64,000 nt of DNA, taken from the NCBI RefSeq assembly GCF_013624435.2, contig NZ_CP061768.1, forward strand, positions 248,001-312,000, read 5' to 3'. Each line of letters begins with the position of its first letter. Position 1 is the first letter of the stretch. Position numbers and translations under genes: made by a program. The notes under the pieces are model-generated. The model was not told where the DNA came from, ran no database searches, and worked only from the letters and a program-made list of their open reading frames with translations. Of the stretch, positions 34,436 through 42,128 are shown one piece after another. The stretch comes from Nocardioides campestrisoli (GTDB lineage Bacteria; Actinomycetota; Actinomycetes; Propionibacteriales; Nocardioidaceae).

Positions 34436-35263
34436 ATGCCGCACACCCGGACCGGAATCGCCTACGAACGAGGCGGTCCCCGCGGCCGGGTGCCCGTGGT
34501 GCTCGTCCACGCAGGCGTGGCGGACCGGCGCATGTGGGACGCACCGTGGTCGGGGCTGGTGACCGAGCGCGACGTGGTCCGGCTGGACCTGCGCGGCTTC
34601 GGGGAGTCGGTCGAGCCGCCGACCGGGCCGCTGTCGCCCGTCGACGACCTGCTCGAGCTCCTCGACTCGCTGGGCATCGGGCGGTGCCACCTCGTGGGCG
34701 CCTCCTTCGGCGCGGGGGTCGCGGTCGAGGCCGCGGTGACGCGGCCCGAGCTGGCCGAGAGCCTGCTCCTGAGCGCTCCCGGCGGCTCGCTGATCGCCGA
34801 GGCGACCGACCAGCTGCGCGACTTCCTCGCCGCCGAGGAGGGGGCTCTCGCGGACGACGACCTGGACGCCGCCGTCGAGGCGAACGTGCGCTGGTGGCTC
34901 GACGGACCGCACCGTGCCGCGGGCACCGCGCCGGCGGCGATGCGGGCTGAGGTGGCCGCGATGCAGCGTCTGGCCTTCGAGATCACCTCGTCGTGGGGCC
35001 CGGTCGAGGAGCGCGAGCTCGACCCGCCGGTGCTCACCCGGCTGGGAGAGGTCGTGGCACCCACCCTCGTGCTCGTCGGGGCGCAGGACCTCGACGCCAT
35101 CGCGGACACCGCGGCCCGGGTCGCCTCCGGCGTGCCCGGGGCCCGCACCATCGAGTGGCCGGACGCGGCGCACCTGCCCTCCGTGGAGCACCCGGACCGC
35201 TTCCTGGAGCTGCTGCGAGGCTGGCTGGAGGAAAGCCCTCAGACGAGGGGCACGAACCGGTAG
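34436..35263 (+). CDS. Alpha/beta fold hydrolase
   Basis: This is a 275-residue alpha/beta hydrolase. The oxyanion strand is VVLVHAGVADRRMWD, the nucleophile elbow is the serine in VGASFGAG, and the catalytic histidine is in AAHLPSVEHP. It may act on an ester or similar bond; the substrate is not evident. The start is ATG 34436, because the upstream ATG at 34424 sits in the -10-like sequence. The 3' end overlaps the convergent methyltransferase gene by 25 bases. Confidence 0.88.
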   Translation: MPHTRTGIAYERGGPRGRVPVVLVHAGVADRRMWDAPWSGLVTERDVVRLDLRGFGESVEPPTGPLSPVDDLLELLDSLGIGRCHLVGASFGAGVAVEAAVTRPELAESLLLSAPGGSLIAEATDQLRDFLAAEEGALADDDLDAAVEANVRWWLDGPHRAAGTAPAAMRAEVAAMQRLAFEITSSWGPVEERELDPPVLTRLGEVVAPTLVLVGAQDLDAIADTAARVASGVPGARTIEWPDAAHLPSVEHPDRFLELLRGWLEESPQTRGTNR

Positions 35264-35784
35264 TAGCCGTGCTCGGTCACCTCGTCGCGGGTGACCCGCA
35301 GCATCACCCCGCCGACCGGCACGACCAGCACCCCGTCGTCGGCCAGCTGGGCGCGCAGCGCGTCCGGGAGCTGCGTGGCCATCGCGGAGACCAGGATCCG
35401 GTCGTACGGCGCGTGCTCTGGCAGTCCCAGCACGCCGGGGACGGCGGGCTCGATGCTCGCCCACGGCTGACCGGTCCGGTCGAGGTGGCCGCGCCCGAGC
35501 CCGACCAGCGCGTCCACCACCTCCACGCCCCGGACCCGCCCGGTCGGCCCGGCCAGGTGCGCGAGCAGCGCGGTGGTCCAGCCGGACCCGCTGCCCACGT
35601 CGAGCACGTGCTGCCCGGGACGGACGTCGAGCAGGCGGAGCATGTCCGCCACGGTGCGCGGCTGCGAGCTGGTCTGGCCCGCCCCGATCTCGAGCGGGCC
35701 GTCGTACGCCGCCCGGTCCCGCACCTCGGAGGGCAGGAAGCCCGCGCGCGGCCACACCGCGAACGCCCGGTCGACCTCGTCCAT
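35239..35784 (-). CDS. Protein-L-isoaspartate O-methyltransferase family protein
   Basis: This 181-residue SAM-dependent methyltransferase resembles Pcm, which repairs isoaspartyl residues. It shows the early YDGPLEIGAGQTSSQPRT substrate segment, motif I VLDVGSGSGWTTALLAHL, GVEVVDAL and the C-terminal LADDGVLVVPVGG. It is a little shorter than E. coli Pcm. A GTG one codon earlier is possible. TGCAAT lies 6 bases before the ATG, suggesting a leaderless transcript. Its end overlaps the convergent hydrolase gene by 25 bases. Confidence 0.88.
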   Translation of the reverse strand: MDEVDRAFAVWPRAGFLPSEVRDRAAYDGPLEIGAGQTSSQPRTVADMLRLLDVRPGQHVLDVGSGSGWTTALLAHLAGPTGRVRGVEVVDALVGLGRGHLDRTGQPWASIEPAVPGVLGLPEHAPYDRILVSAMATQLPDALRAQLADDGVLVVPVGGVMLRVTRDEVTEHGYYRFVPLV

Positions 35785-35790
35785 CACCCC

Positions 35791-35796
35791 ATTGCA
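35791..35796 (-). promoter_or_regulatory. Candidate -10 element for the isoaspartyl methyltransferase
   Basis: On the minus strand TGCAAT ends 6 bases before ATG 35784, the same geometry as other candidate leaderless promoters here. Confidence 0.35.
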
Positions 35797-35854
35797 CCCG
35801 GGACCGCCGGTGTCTTCAAGCGGTCCCGGGTCGTCGGGGAGTCAGTCCTCGAGC

Positions 35855-36583
35855 TCAGCCCAGCTCGAACAGGGCGATCGGGTCGCTGGTGGGCCGCTTC
35901 GACCCGCCCTCGGGCTCGACGGTGATCCCGACGGCGGTGGCGTCCGAGGCGTCCCCGTCCAGCAGCACCGTCTGGTCGGTACGCCGGGGCATCAGCCCGG
36001 CGGGCACCATGTCGTCGTCCGGGGTCTGCAGCCACAGCTCGTAGACCTTGCCCTCGGGGGCCGGCGGCATCGCCTCGGTGACCAGCACCGCGCGCCCGTG
36101 CTCGCGGGAGCGGACCAGGGTGGCCCTGGCGTCGCCGAGCTCGAGCACGACCCGGTCGGCGGCGGTGTCGGCGAGCACCCGGTCGCTGGCGGTCAGCACC
36201 CGGGAGGAGCCGCCGCCGTCGTCGGCCTCGGGCCAGACCGTGACCCCGACCCCCACGCCGACCACCGCGACGGCCGCGGCGACCGCGGCCGGGAGCCAGC
36301 GGCGGCGCCGGGGGTCGCCCCGACGCCGGCCGACGCCGGTGCGCGGCGGGAGCGGGCGGACGGTCCGCGCGTCGGCCAGGACGAGGTCGCGCAGGTCGGG
36401 GGGAGGGGTGGCGGCGGCGTCGAGCGCGGCCAGGCCGGCGAGCAGCGCGGTCGCCTCTCGGAACGAGGCCACCTCGGCCTGGCACTCGGAGCACCCCTCG
36501 AGGTGCCGTTCGAACTGCGCCCGCTCGAGCTCGTCGACGGCGTGGATCGCGTAGGCACCGGAGAGGGCGTGGATGTCGCTCAT
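35855..36583 (-). CDS. rskA: Anti-sigma-K factor RskA
   Basis: RskA is the membrane-bound antagonist of SigK, 242 residues. The zinc anti-sigma domain has His27, Cys31 and Cys34 (HLEGCSEC), and one membrane span lies near residues 98-118 (LPAAVAAAVAVVGVGVGVTVW). The extracytoplasmic RskA domain ends with YELWLQTPDDDMVPAGLMP and GITVEPEGGSKRPTSDP. Regulated proteolysis of such proteins frees the sigma factor. The start overlaps the sigK stop (ATGA). Confidence 0.93.
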   Translation of the reverse strand: MSDIHALSGAYAIHAVDELERAQFERHLEGCSECQAEVASFREATALLAGLAALDAAATPPPDLRDLVLADARTVRPLPPRTGVGRRRGDPRRRRWLPAAVAAAVAVVGVGVGVTVWPEADDGGGSSRVLTASDRVLADTAADRVVLELGDARATLVRSREHGRAVLVTEAMPPAPEGKVYELWLQTPDDDMVPAGLMPRRTDQTVLLDGDASDATAVGITVEPEGGSKRPTSDPIALFELG

Positions 36584-37170
36584 GACGCCACTCCCATCTG
36601 GTCGCGCAGCCGGATCAGTCCGTCCCGGATGCGGGTCTTGGCCGTGCCGACCGGGAGGTCGAGCAGCTTGGCCACCTCGGTGTGCGTGTAGCCACCGAAG
36701 AACGCGAGGCCGACGGCCTCGCGCTGCACGTCTGTGAGCGACTCCAGCGCCTGGCGGACCCGGTGGGCCTCCAGGGCGGCCGTCGCCGCGTCGGAGGTGG
36801 CGTCGTGCGCCACGTCCTGGTTCTGCTCGTGGTACGAGGTGTCCCGCCGGGTGGCGGCCTCCGCGGCGCGGACCCGGTCGACGGCCCGGCGGTGGGCCAT
36901 CGTCATCAGCCAGGCGAGCGCGGAGCCCCGGGCGGTGTCGAACCGCGAGGCGGTCCGCCACACCTCCAGGTAGACCTCCTGGGTCACCTCCTCCGACTGC
37001 GCGGGGTCGCGCAGGACGCGCAGGACCAGCCCGTGCACCCGCGGCGCCGTGGCGTCGTAGACGGAGGCGAAGGCCTGCTCGTCGCCGCGTGCGGCCAGGT
37101 GGAGCAGGGCCGCGAGCTCGTCACCCGTCCCCCCCGGCGGACCGGAGGGGACGGGAGAGAGGTGGCTCAT
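36580..37170 (-). CDS. sigK: ECF RNA polymerase sigma factor SigK
   Basis: SigK is an extracytoplasmic-function sigma factor of 196 residues. Region 2 is FASVYDATAPRVHGLVLRVL and TQEVYLEVWRTASRFD, then WLMTMAHRRAVDRVR. Region 4 is LTDVQREAVGLAFFGGYTHTEVAKLLDLPVGTAKTRIRDGL. An ATG three codons earlier (37179) is equally possible. In mycobacteria SigK drives MPT70/MPT83 fasciclin lipoproteins; here a fasciclin lipoprotein gene ends 24-33 bases upstream on the same strand, so the functional link appears conserved. Confidence 0.92.
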   Translation of the reverse strand: MSHLSPVPSGPPGGTGDELAALLHLAARGDEQAFASVYDATAPRVHGLVLRVLRDPAQSEEVTQEVYLEVWRTASRFDTARGSALAWLMTMAHRRAVDRVRAAEAATRRDTSYHEQNQDVAHDATSDAATAALEAHRVRQALESLTDVQREAVGLAFFGGYTHTEVAKLLDLPVGTAKTRIRDGLIRLRDQMGVAS

Positions 37171-37203
37171 GGGTTCCATGTAACAGGAGTCGGTGGAACC
37201 GGA

Positions 37204-37869
37204 TCAGGGCATCAGGACGGTGTCGATGACGTAGACCTTGGCGTTGTCGGTCTCGACGTTGCCGCACAGGACCTTGGCCATCTCGTCGCCGACCTCCCAC
37301 ATCTCGCCCTCGCCGGTCACCTCGACGGTGTCGCCGTTGAGGGTGGTGTGCTCGCCGGCGATCTCGTCCGGGCCGAGCTCGCCCTCCACCACGTGGTGGG
37401 TCAGCACCTGGGTCAGCGCCTTCTTGTCCTTGAGCAGCGCGTTGAGGTCCTTCTTCGGGATCTTGGCGAACGCCTCGTCGGTCGGGGCGAAGACGGTCAG
37501 CTCCTCGGCGTTGTTGAGGGTGTCGACCAGGCCGGCCTCGCCGACCGCGGTGACCAGGGTCCCGAGCAGCGGGTTGCCGGAGGCGGCGGTGGCGACGGGC
37601 TCCTCGGCCATCACGGTGGCCGAGCCGGGGCCGTCGGCCGGCAGGGAGGCGCAGGCCTCGCCGAACGCGGCGTCGTCGTCCATCGCGGAACCGCTCATCG
37701 ACTCGCTGGGGGACTCGCTCATCGAGTCGCTCGGCGACTCCATCGTCGACTCCGAGGAGTTGTCGCTGCCGGCGCTGTTGCCGTCGCTGTCGTCCCCGCA
37801 GGCCACGAGGCCGAGGGAGAGGGTCAGGGCCATCGCGGCCAGTCCGGTGGTGCGGGTGAGAGTACGCAT
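37204..37869 (-). CDS. Fasciclin-domain (MPT70/MPT83-like) lipoprotein
   Basis: This is an exported lipoprotein of 221 residues. The signal sequence ends in the lipobox LVAC, followed by a Ser/Glu/Met-rich low-complexity linker (ESPSDSMSESPSESM). A single fasciclin domain follows: NPLLGTLVTAVGEAGLVDTL, then LTVFAPTDEAFAKIP, VLTHHVVEGEL and AKVYVIDTVLMP. Fasciclin domains mediate adhesion. It precedes sigK on the same strand and is its probable regulon member and operon mate. Confidence 0.93.
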   Translation of the reverse strand: MRTLTRTTGLAAMALTLSLGLVACGDDSDGNSAGSDNSSESTMESPSDSMSESPSESMSGSAMDDDAAFGEACASLPADGPGSATVMAEEPVATAASGNPLLGTLVTAVGEAGLVDTLNNAEELTVFAPTDEAFAKIPKKDLNALLKDKKALTQVLTHHVVEGELGPDEIAGEHTTLNGDTVEVTGEGEMWEVGDEMAKVLCGNVETDNAKVYVIDTVLMP

Positions 37870-37973
37870 CGTTCTCGTCCTTCGGTCGGGGAATCTGGAG
37901 CGACCCGAGGCCGCGTGTCGCAAGGAGTTCGCGGCTGGGGGAGGACCGGATTGGTCGATCTCGCGGTTTTTCC

Positions 37974-39503
37974 TCAGGCGACGCGCACGACGATCTCCTG
38001 GACCCCGGTCGAGCCCTCCGGGAACGGGGTCATCCGGGCGCTGGTCTGCACCTCGCCGTCCTCGGTGGTGGCCCGGACCGCGAGCATGTGCTCGCCCGGC
38101 TCGGCGTCCCAGAGGAAGTACCACTGCCGCCAGTAGTCGATCCCGGCGTACGGCCCGAGCTCGCACGGCTGCCAGGCGCCACCGTCCACGCGCAGCTCGA
38201 CGCCGGCGACGCCGCGCTGCTGCGCCCACGCGACGCCACCCACGACGACCTGGCCGGCGTCGGCGGTGGAGAGCGGACGGGGGGTGTCGATCCGGCTGGA
38301 GACCTTCACCGGCGCGTCGGTGGCCCACTCCCGCTCGGTCCAGTACGCCGTCTCCTCGGCGTAGGTGGTCAGGGTCAGCCGGGTCAGCCACTTGGTCGAG
38401 CCGACGAAGCCGTAGAGGCCGGGGGTGACCAGCCGGACCGGGAAGCCGTGCTCGCGGGGCAGCGGCCGGCCGTTCATCCCGACCGCGACCAGCGGCTCCC
38501 GCCCGTCGAGGACCGCCTCCAGCGGGGTGCTGATGGTGAACCCGTCGACGTCGGTGGAGAGCAGCTGGTCGGCCCCGGTGTCCGCGGTGGAGCGCAGCCC
38601 CGCCCGAGCGAGCAGCCGCGGCAGCGGGACGCCGAGCCAGCGGGCGGCGCCGACGTACTCCCCGCCCACCTCGTTGCTCACGCAGGTCATGGTGATGTCG
38701 CGCTCGACCAGCGGCATGGCGAGCAGCTCGTCGAAGGTGAGCTCCACCGGCCGGGGCACGTCGCCGTCGATCCGCAGCCGCCACCCGTCCAGGTCGACCA
38801 CCGGCAGGGTGAGCCGGGTGTCGACCCGGTAGAAGTCGCCGGTGGGGGTGCGGAACGGGGAGATCCCGGCGTACCGCTCCTCCAGGCCGGCCGGCAACGG
38901 GGCGGCCGGGCGCCGGGCGGCGGGCAGCACCACGTCGGCGATCCGGGTGCGCGCGCGGCCGCTCCACTCCCCGGCGCCCGCGAGCGCGATGGCGGCTCCG
39001 GCGGCGAGCAGGAAGCCTCGCCGCCCCAGCGGACCGGTGCCCGGGGCCCGCTCCGCCGGGTCGCGCCGTGGCCGCGGAGTCAGCAGCGCGAGCACCGCGA
39101 CGCCCACGGCCGCGGCGACGACCGCAGGAAGCACGGCGGACGCGCCCGCCTCGGGCCGGGTCACCGCCACGAAGCCGGCCACCCCGGTGAGCAGCACGAT
39201 CCCGGCGGCACCGGCGACGAACCACCGCCGGGCGGCGATCCCGGCCAGCGCCGCGAGCAGCAGGGTGCCCACGAGCACGCTGCCGATCAGCACCGGCTTG
39301 TCGGCGGTGCCGAGCTCGCGGACCGCCCACTCCTTGACCGGGGTGGGGGTGAGGTCGATGACCTGGGAGCCGACGGCCAGGACCGGCGAGGTCGCGGGAT
39401 CGGTGAGGGCGGCGACGAGGTGGGCGGCGGCCGCGCCGGTACCGGCGGCGAGGATCCCCGCCGCGGCACCGGTCAGCCGGGCCTGGAGACGGGAGGGAGC
39501 CAT
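37974..39503 (-). CDS. Membrane-anchored molybdopterin-dependent oxidoreductase
   Basis: This 509-residue protein has four or five N-terminal membrane spans (to about residue 165) and then a twin-arginine-like segment (LGRRGFLLAAGAAIALA). A sulfite-oxidase-fold molybdopterin domain follows, with the molybdenum-ligand Cys274 in TMTCVSNEVGG, and a C-terminal Mo-co dimerisation domain begins near VKVSSRIDTP. The donor is unknown. ATG 39503 follows the end of a long open frame that has no domain upstream. It lies 104 bases before the fasciclin gene in the same direction. Confidence 0.9.
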   Translation of the reverse strand: MAPSRLQARLTGAAAGILAAGTGAAAAHLVAALTDPATSPVLAVGSQVIDLTPTPVKEWAVRELGTADKPVLIGSVLVGTLLLAALAGIAARRWFVAGAAGIVLLTGVAGFVAVTRPEAGASAVLPAVVAAAVGVAVLALLTPRPRRDPAERAPGTGPLGRRGFLLAAGAAIALAGAGEWSGRARTRIADVVLPAARRPAAPLPAGLEERYAGISPFRTPTGDFYRVDTRLTLPVVDLDGWRLRIDGDVPRPVELTFDELLAMPLVERDITMTCVSNEVGGEYVGAARWLGVPLPRLLARAGLRSTADTGADQLLSTDVDGFTISTPLEAVLDGREPLVAVGMNGRPLPREHGFPVRLVTPGLYGFVGSTKWLTRLTLTTYAEETAYWTEREWATDAPVKVSSRIDTPRPLSTADAGQVVVGGVAWAQQRGVAGVELRVDGGAWQPCELGPYAGIDYWRQWYFLWDAEPGEHMLAVRATTEDGEVQTSARMTPFPEGSTGVQEIVVRVA

Positions 39504-39560
39504 GAGGAGTCTTCGGAGCCGACGACGCGCACGGATTGCTCCGCGGGGCGCAGCGACGAC

Positions 39561-39566
39561 GACACT
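39561..39566 (+). promoter_or_regulatory. Candidate -10 element for the GrpB-family gene
   Basis: GACACT ends 6 bases before ATG 39573, with a run of G but no properly spaced ribosome-binding site. It is one mismatch from TACACT. Confidence 0.35.
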
Positions 39567-39572
39567 GGGGGC

Positions 39573-40115
39573 ATGTCGATCGAGGTGGTGCCCTGGTCCC
39601 CGCGCTGGGCCGCGGAGTTCGAGGAGGTCGCCGCCGAGCTGCGCGTCGCGCTGATCCACGTCGCGTCGGCGCGGGTGGAGCACGTGGGATCCACCTCGGT
39701 GCCGGGGCTGGCCGCCAAGCCGGTGCTCGACATCGACGTGGTGGTCGACGGGCCAGACACCGAGGCGGCGATCGACGCCCTGGAGTCGATCGGCTACCTG
39801 CACCGCGGCGACCTGGGCGTCACCGGCCGGGAGGCGTTCAGCGCCCCCGACTCCGAGCCACGGCGCAACGTCTACGTCTGCCTGACCGGAACCCTCGCGC
39901 TCCGCACCCACCTGGCCGTGCGCGACGTCCTGCGCCGCCGCGACGACCTGCGCGACGAGTACGCCGCGACCAAGCGGATGCTGGCCGCGCAGCCGGGAAT
40001 GGACATGCCCAGCTACGTCGCCGGCAAGTCGATGGTGCTGCAGCGGGTGCTCGAGGAGTCGGACCTGAGCGAGCAGGAGCGGCTGGCCGTGCTGCTCCTC
40101 AAGGGCGGGGCGTGA
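39573..40115 (+). CDS. GrpB family (UPF0157) protein
   Basis: This is a 180-residue protein of the GrpB family, which has a nucleotidyltransferase-like fold and no firm function. It shows VPWSPRWAAEFEEV, then HVGSTSVPGLAAKPVLDIDVVV, the classic GrpB signature, and YAATKRMLAAQ at the C-terminal part. It is a lone plus-strand gene whose stop is only one base from the stop of the convergent glycosyltransferase gene. Confidence 0.9.
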   Translation: MSIEVVPWSPRWAAEFEEVAAELRVALIHVASARVEHVGSTSVPGLAAKPVLDIDVVVDGPDTEAAIDALESIGYLHRGDLGVTGREAFSAPDSEPRRNVYVCLTGTLALRTHLAVRDVLRRRDDLRDEYAATKRMLAAQPGMDMPSYVAGKSMVLQRVLEESDLSEQERLAVLLLKGGA

Positions 40116-40116
40116 G

Positions 40117-42063
40117 CTAGCGGCCCAGTCGCCAACCGCGGCGCGCGGGCTGCTCGGACAACCGGGCGACCAGCTGCTCCAGCTCGCGTGGGGTGAGGTC
40201 CACGATGGATCCCTCCGGCCGGTCGGCCGGTCGGTCCAGCAGGAGCAGGTCGACCTGGCGCAACAGGTCCAGTCGCTGCTGCTGGCGCTCGGCGCGCCGC
40301 TGCAGCTTCTCGCTCAGCCGCTGCGCCTTGTCCCGCATCCGGTCCCGGTCCTCGGCCACCTCGGTCAGCTGCAGGTTCGTGTGATGGAGCACGGTGGCGA
40401 GCTCGCGCGCCTGGTCGTTCATCTTCGTGGCGTCGTGCTGGGTGCTCGTGAGGATGGCGCGGAACCGCTCGAAAGCGTGCGGGGGCATCAGCATCTCGAC
40501 CTGGTCGAACTTGTCCAGGACCCGGTGCATGGCCTCGTCCCACTCGGCCTTGTCGTGCTCGTCGCGGGAGGAGCCGGCGCCCCACCAGCGATAGACGGTG
40601 GTGATCTCCGGGACCGAGTGCACGCCCACGACCCCGGCTGAGCGGACGATCAGGTCCCAGTCCTCGGTGGTGTTGAGGGTCTCGTCGAAGCGCAGGGAGA
40701 GGGAGTGGAAGATGCCCCGCGGGAAGGCGATCGTCATGCACGGGCTGTAGTTGGCCCGCAGGTGGTCGATCATCTCGTAGCGCAGTGGCCACTCGCGCCG
40801 GGCGGGTGCGACCGCCCGGGGCAGGAACTCGTCGGTGCTCGGGTCGGTGCGCACCGGCTGGAGCAGGGCCACGGAGCGAAGCAGCATCCCCTCCGCCTCG
40901 GACTCCGCCCGGTGGAACGTCTCCACCCAGTGCTCCAGGACGGTGTCGTCGTCGTCCAGCATCACGAGGTAGCGCCCACGGGCGGCCTGGAACCCGTCGT
41001 TGAGCGGCGCAGAGCGCCCGGGCCGCGAGACCTCAAGCACGCGCACCCGCTCCCTGAGCCACGCCGGGAACTCCGCGATGACTCCGCGGGTCGCGGCCAC
41101 CGCCTCGGGTGCGGCGCGGTGGCACATCAGCAGCAGCTCGAAGTCCCGGTCGGTCTGGGCTGCCAGGCAGGTGAGCACGTCCTCCAGGGTGTGCGGCCGC
41201 AGCCCCTGGGTGCGGGTGACGATCGACAGGAACGGACGCTGCTCGGCATCGGACGCGTCGGCCTCCGTGGCCGACGGGCGCATCCCGATGGCGCCGAGGA
41301 ACGAGCTGAGCGAGGTCGCGGGAAGGACGGCGGGGTGCAGCGAGCCCGACGTACGCGGAGGGGGGACCTCGTCCAGCTCGGGCAGCGGAGCGTCCAGCCG
41401 GAGCGGGTGCCCCTCCTGGTCGACCCGGACGCGACGGAAGACCGTGGCGGTGGGCGCAGGGACGACCCGGGCGCCGGCGACCTCGAGCAGCTCCTCCAGT
41501 CGCTCGCCCGCGCCGTCCTGCGGGGACGAGGTCCAGGCCTGGCCCAGGGTGCGGAAGGTGCCGGCGTCGAGCAGCACCAGGGCCCCCGAGACCTGGTACG
41601 GGCCGACCTCCGGCAGCGGCGGCTCCAGCGTGTCCTCCTCGGCCTCGGACAGCATGGCGCGTACCTCGGTCGGCAGGACCCGGGCGTCCACCAGCTCGCC
41701 GGGGCCGCCGTACGCCGCCAGCAGCCGGGAGACCGCGAGGGGCGAGGGGGAGGAGGTGGCCTCGGAGACCAGCAGCAGGTCGGTGTCCGCCAGTCCGAGG
41801 GCCTCCACTGCGTCCAGCCACCAGCGCTCACCCCCGACCAGGAGCGTCGAGACCGGCGCGGTGCGGTGCAGCTCGGGGCTCCGCCGCCCGCTGCCCACCA
41901 CGACCCGGACCAGGTCGGCGGAGGCGTCCGCCCCGGCCAGGGCACACGCCCACGACTCGACCACACGCTCGTCCGGCTCCCAGCCCTCGACGCCCGCGGG
42001 CGCGGACGGCCCTGCCTCCCGCCAGTCCATCAGCACGGTGGTCAAGCGGCGGGGGGCGGTCAC
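40117..42063 (-). CDS. Glycosyltransferase family 2 protein with tandem GT-A-like domains
   Basis: This is a 648-residue glycosyltransferase. The N-terminal 260 residues look like a diverged GT-A domain: LLLVSEATSSPSPLAVSRLL stands where a DxD strand would be, followed by VDARVLPTEV and VSGALVLLDAGTFRTLG. The second domain (about 285-540) is canonical GT2, with FLSIVTRTQGLRPHTLEDVL, GRYLVMLDDDDTV and LNTTEDWDLIVRSA. A C-terminal coiled coil (about 560-620) follows. GTG 42063 has an AGAGG site 8 bases upstream. It is probably a cell-surface glycan enzyme, although outside the main polysaccharide locus. Confidence 0.82.
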   Translation of the reverse strand: MTAPRRLTTVLMDWREAGPSAPAGVEGWEPDERVVESWACALAGADASADLVRVVVGSGRRSPELHRTAPVSTLLVGGERWWLDAVEALGLADTDLLLVSEATSSPSPLAVSRLLAAYGGPGELVDARVLPTEVRAMLSEAEEDTLEPPLPEVGPYQVSGALVLLDAGTFRTLGQAWTSSPQDGAGERLEELLEVAGARVVPAPTATVFRRVRVDQEGHPLRLDAPLPELDEVPPPRTSGSLHPAVLPATSLSSFLGAIGMRPSATEADASDAEQRPFLSIVTRTQGLRPHTLEDVLTCLAAQTDRDFELLLMCHRAAPEAVAATRGVIAEFPAWLRERVRVLEVSRPGRSAPLNDGFQAARGRYLVMLDDDDTVLEHWVETFHRAESEAEGMLLRSVALLQPVRTDPSTDEFLPRAVAPARREWPLRYEMIDHLRANYSPCMTIAFPRGIFHSLSLRFDETLNTTEDWDLIVRSAGVVGVHSVPEITTVYRWWGAGSSRDEHDKAEWDEAMHRVLDKFDQVEMLMPPHAFERFRAILTSTQHDATKMNDQARELATVLHHTNLQLTEVAEDRDRMRDKAQRLSEKLQRRAERQQQRLDLLRQVDLLLLDRPADRPEGSIVDLTPRELEQLVARLSEQPARRGWRLGR

Positions 42064-42097
42064 GGGCAACGCCTCTCTGGTGTGGTCGGCGAGCCCT

Positions 42098-42120
42098 GCT
42101 GGCCCCCCGGCGGGGCCAGC
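42098..42120 (-). terminator. GC-rich hairpin downstream of helD
   Basis: GCTGGCCCC (42098-42106) and GGGGCCAGC (42112-42120) pair perfectly around a 5-nt loop. The hairpin lies 8 bases after the helD stop and before the glycosyltransferase start on the same strand, so it probably separates their transcripts. Confidence 0.7.
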
Positions 42121-42128
42121 ATAGGCGC

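Noticed and set aside
37180..37203. SigK autoregulatory promoter in front of sigK or the fasciclin gene
   Set aside because: I looked for the mycobacterial-type CATCCA and CCGAAT boxes as I remember them, here and in 37870-37973, and saw no convincing pair.
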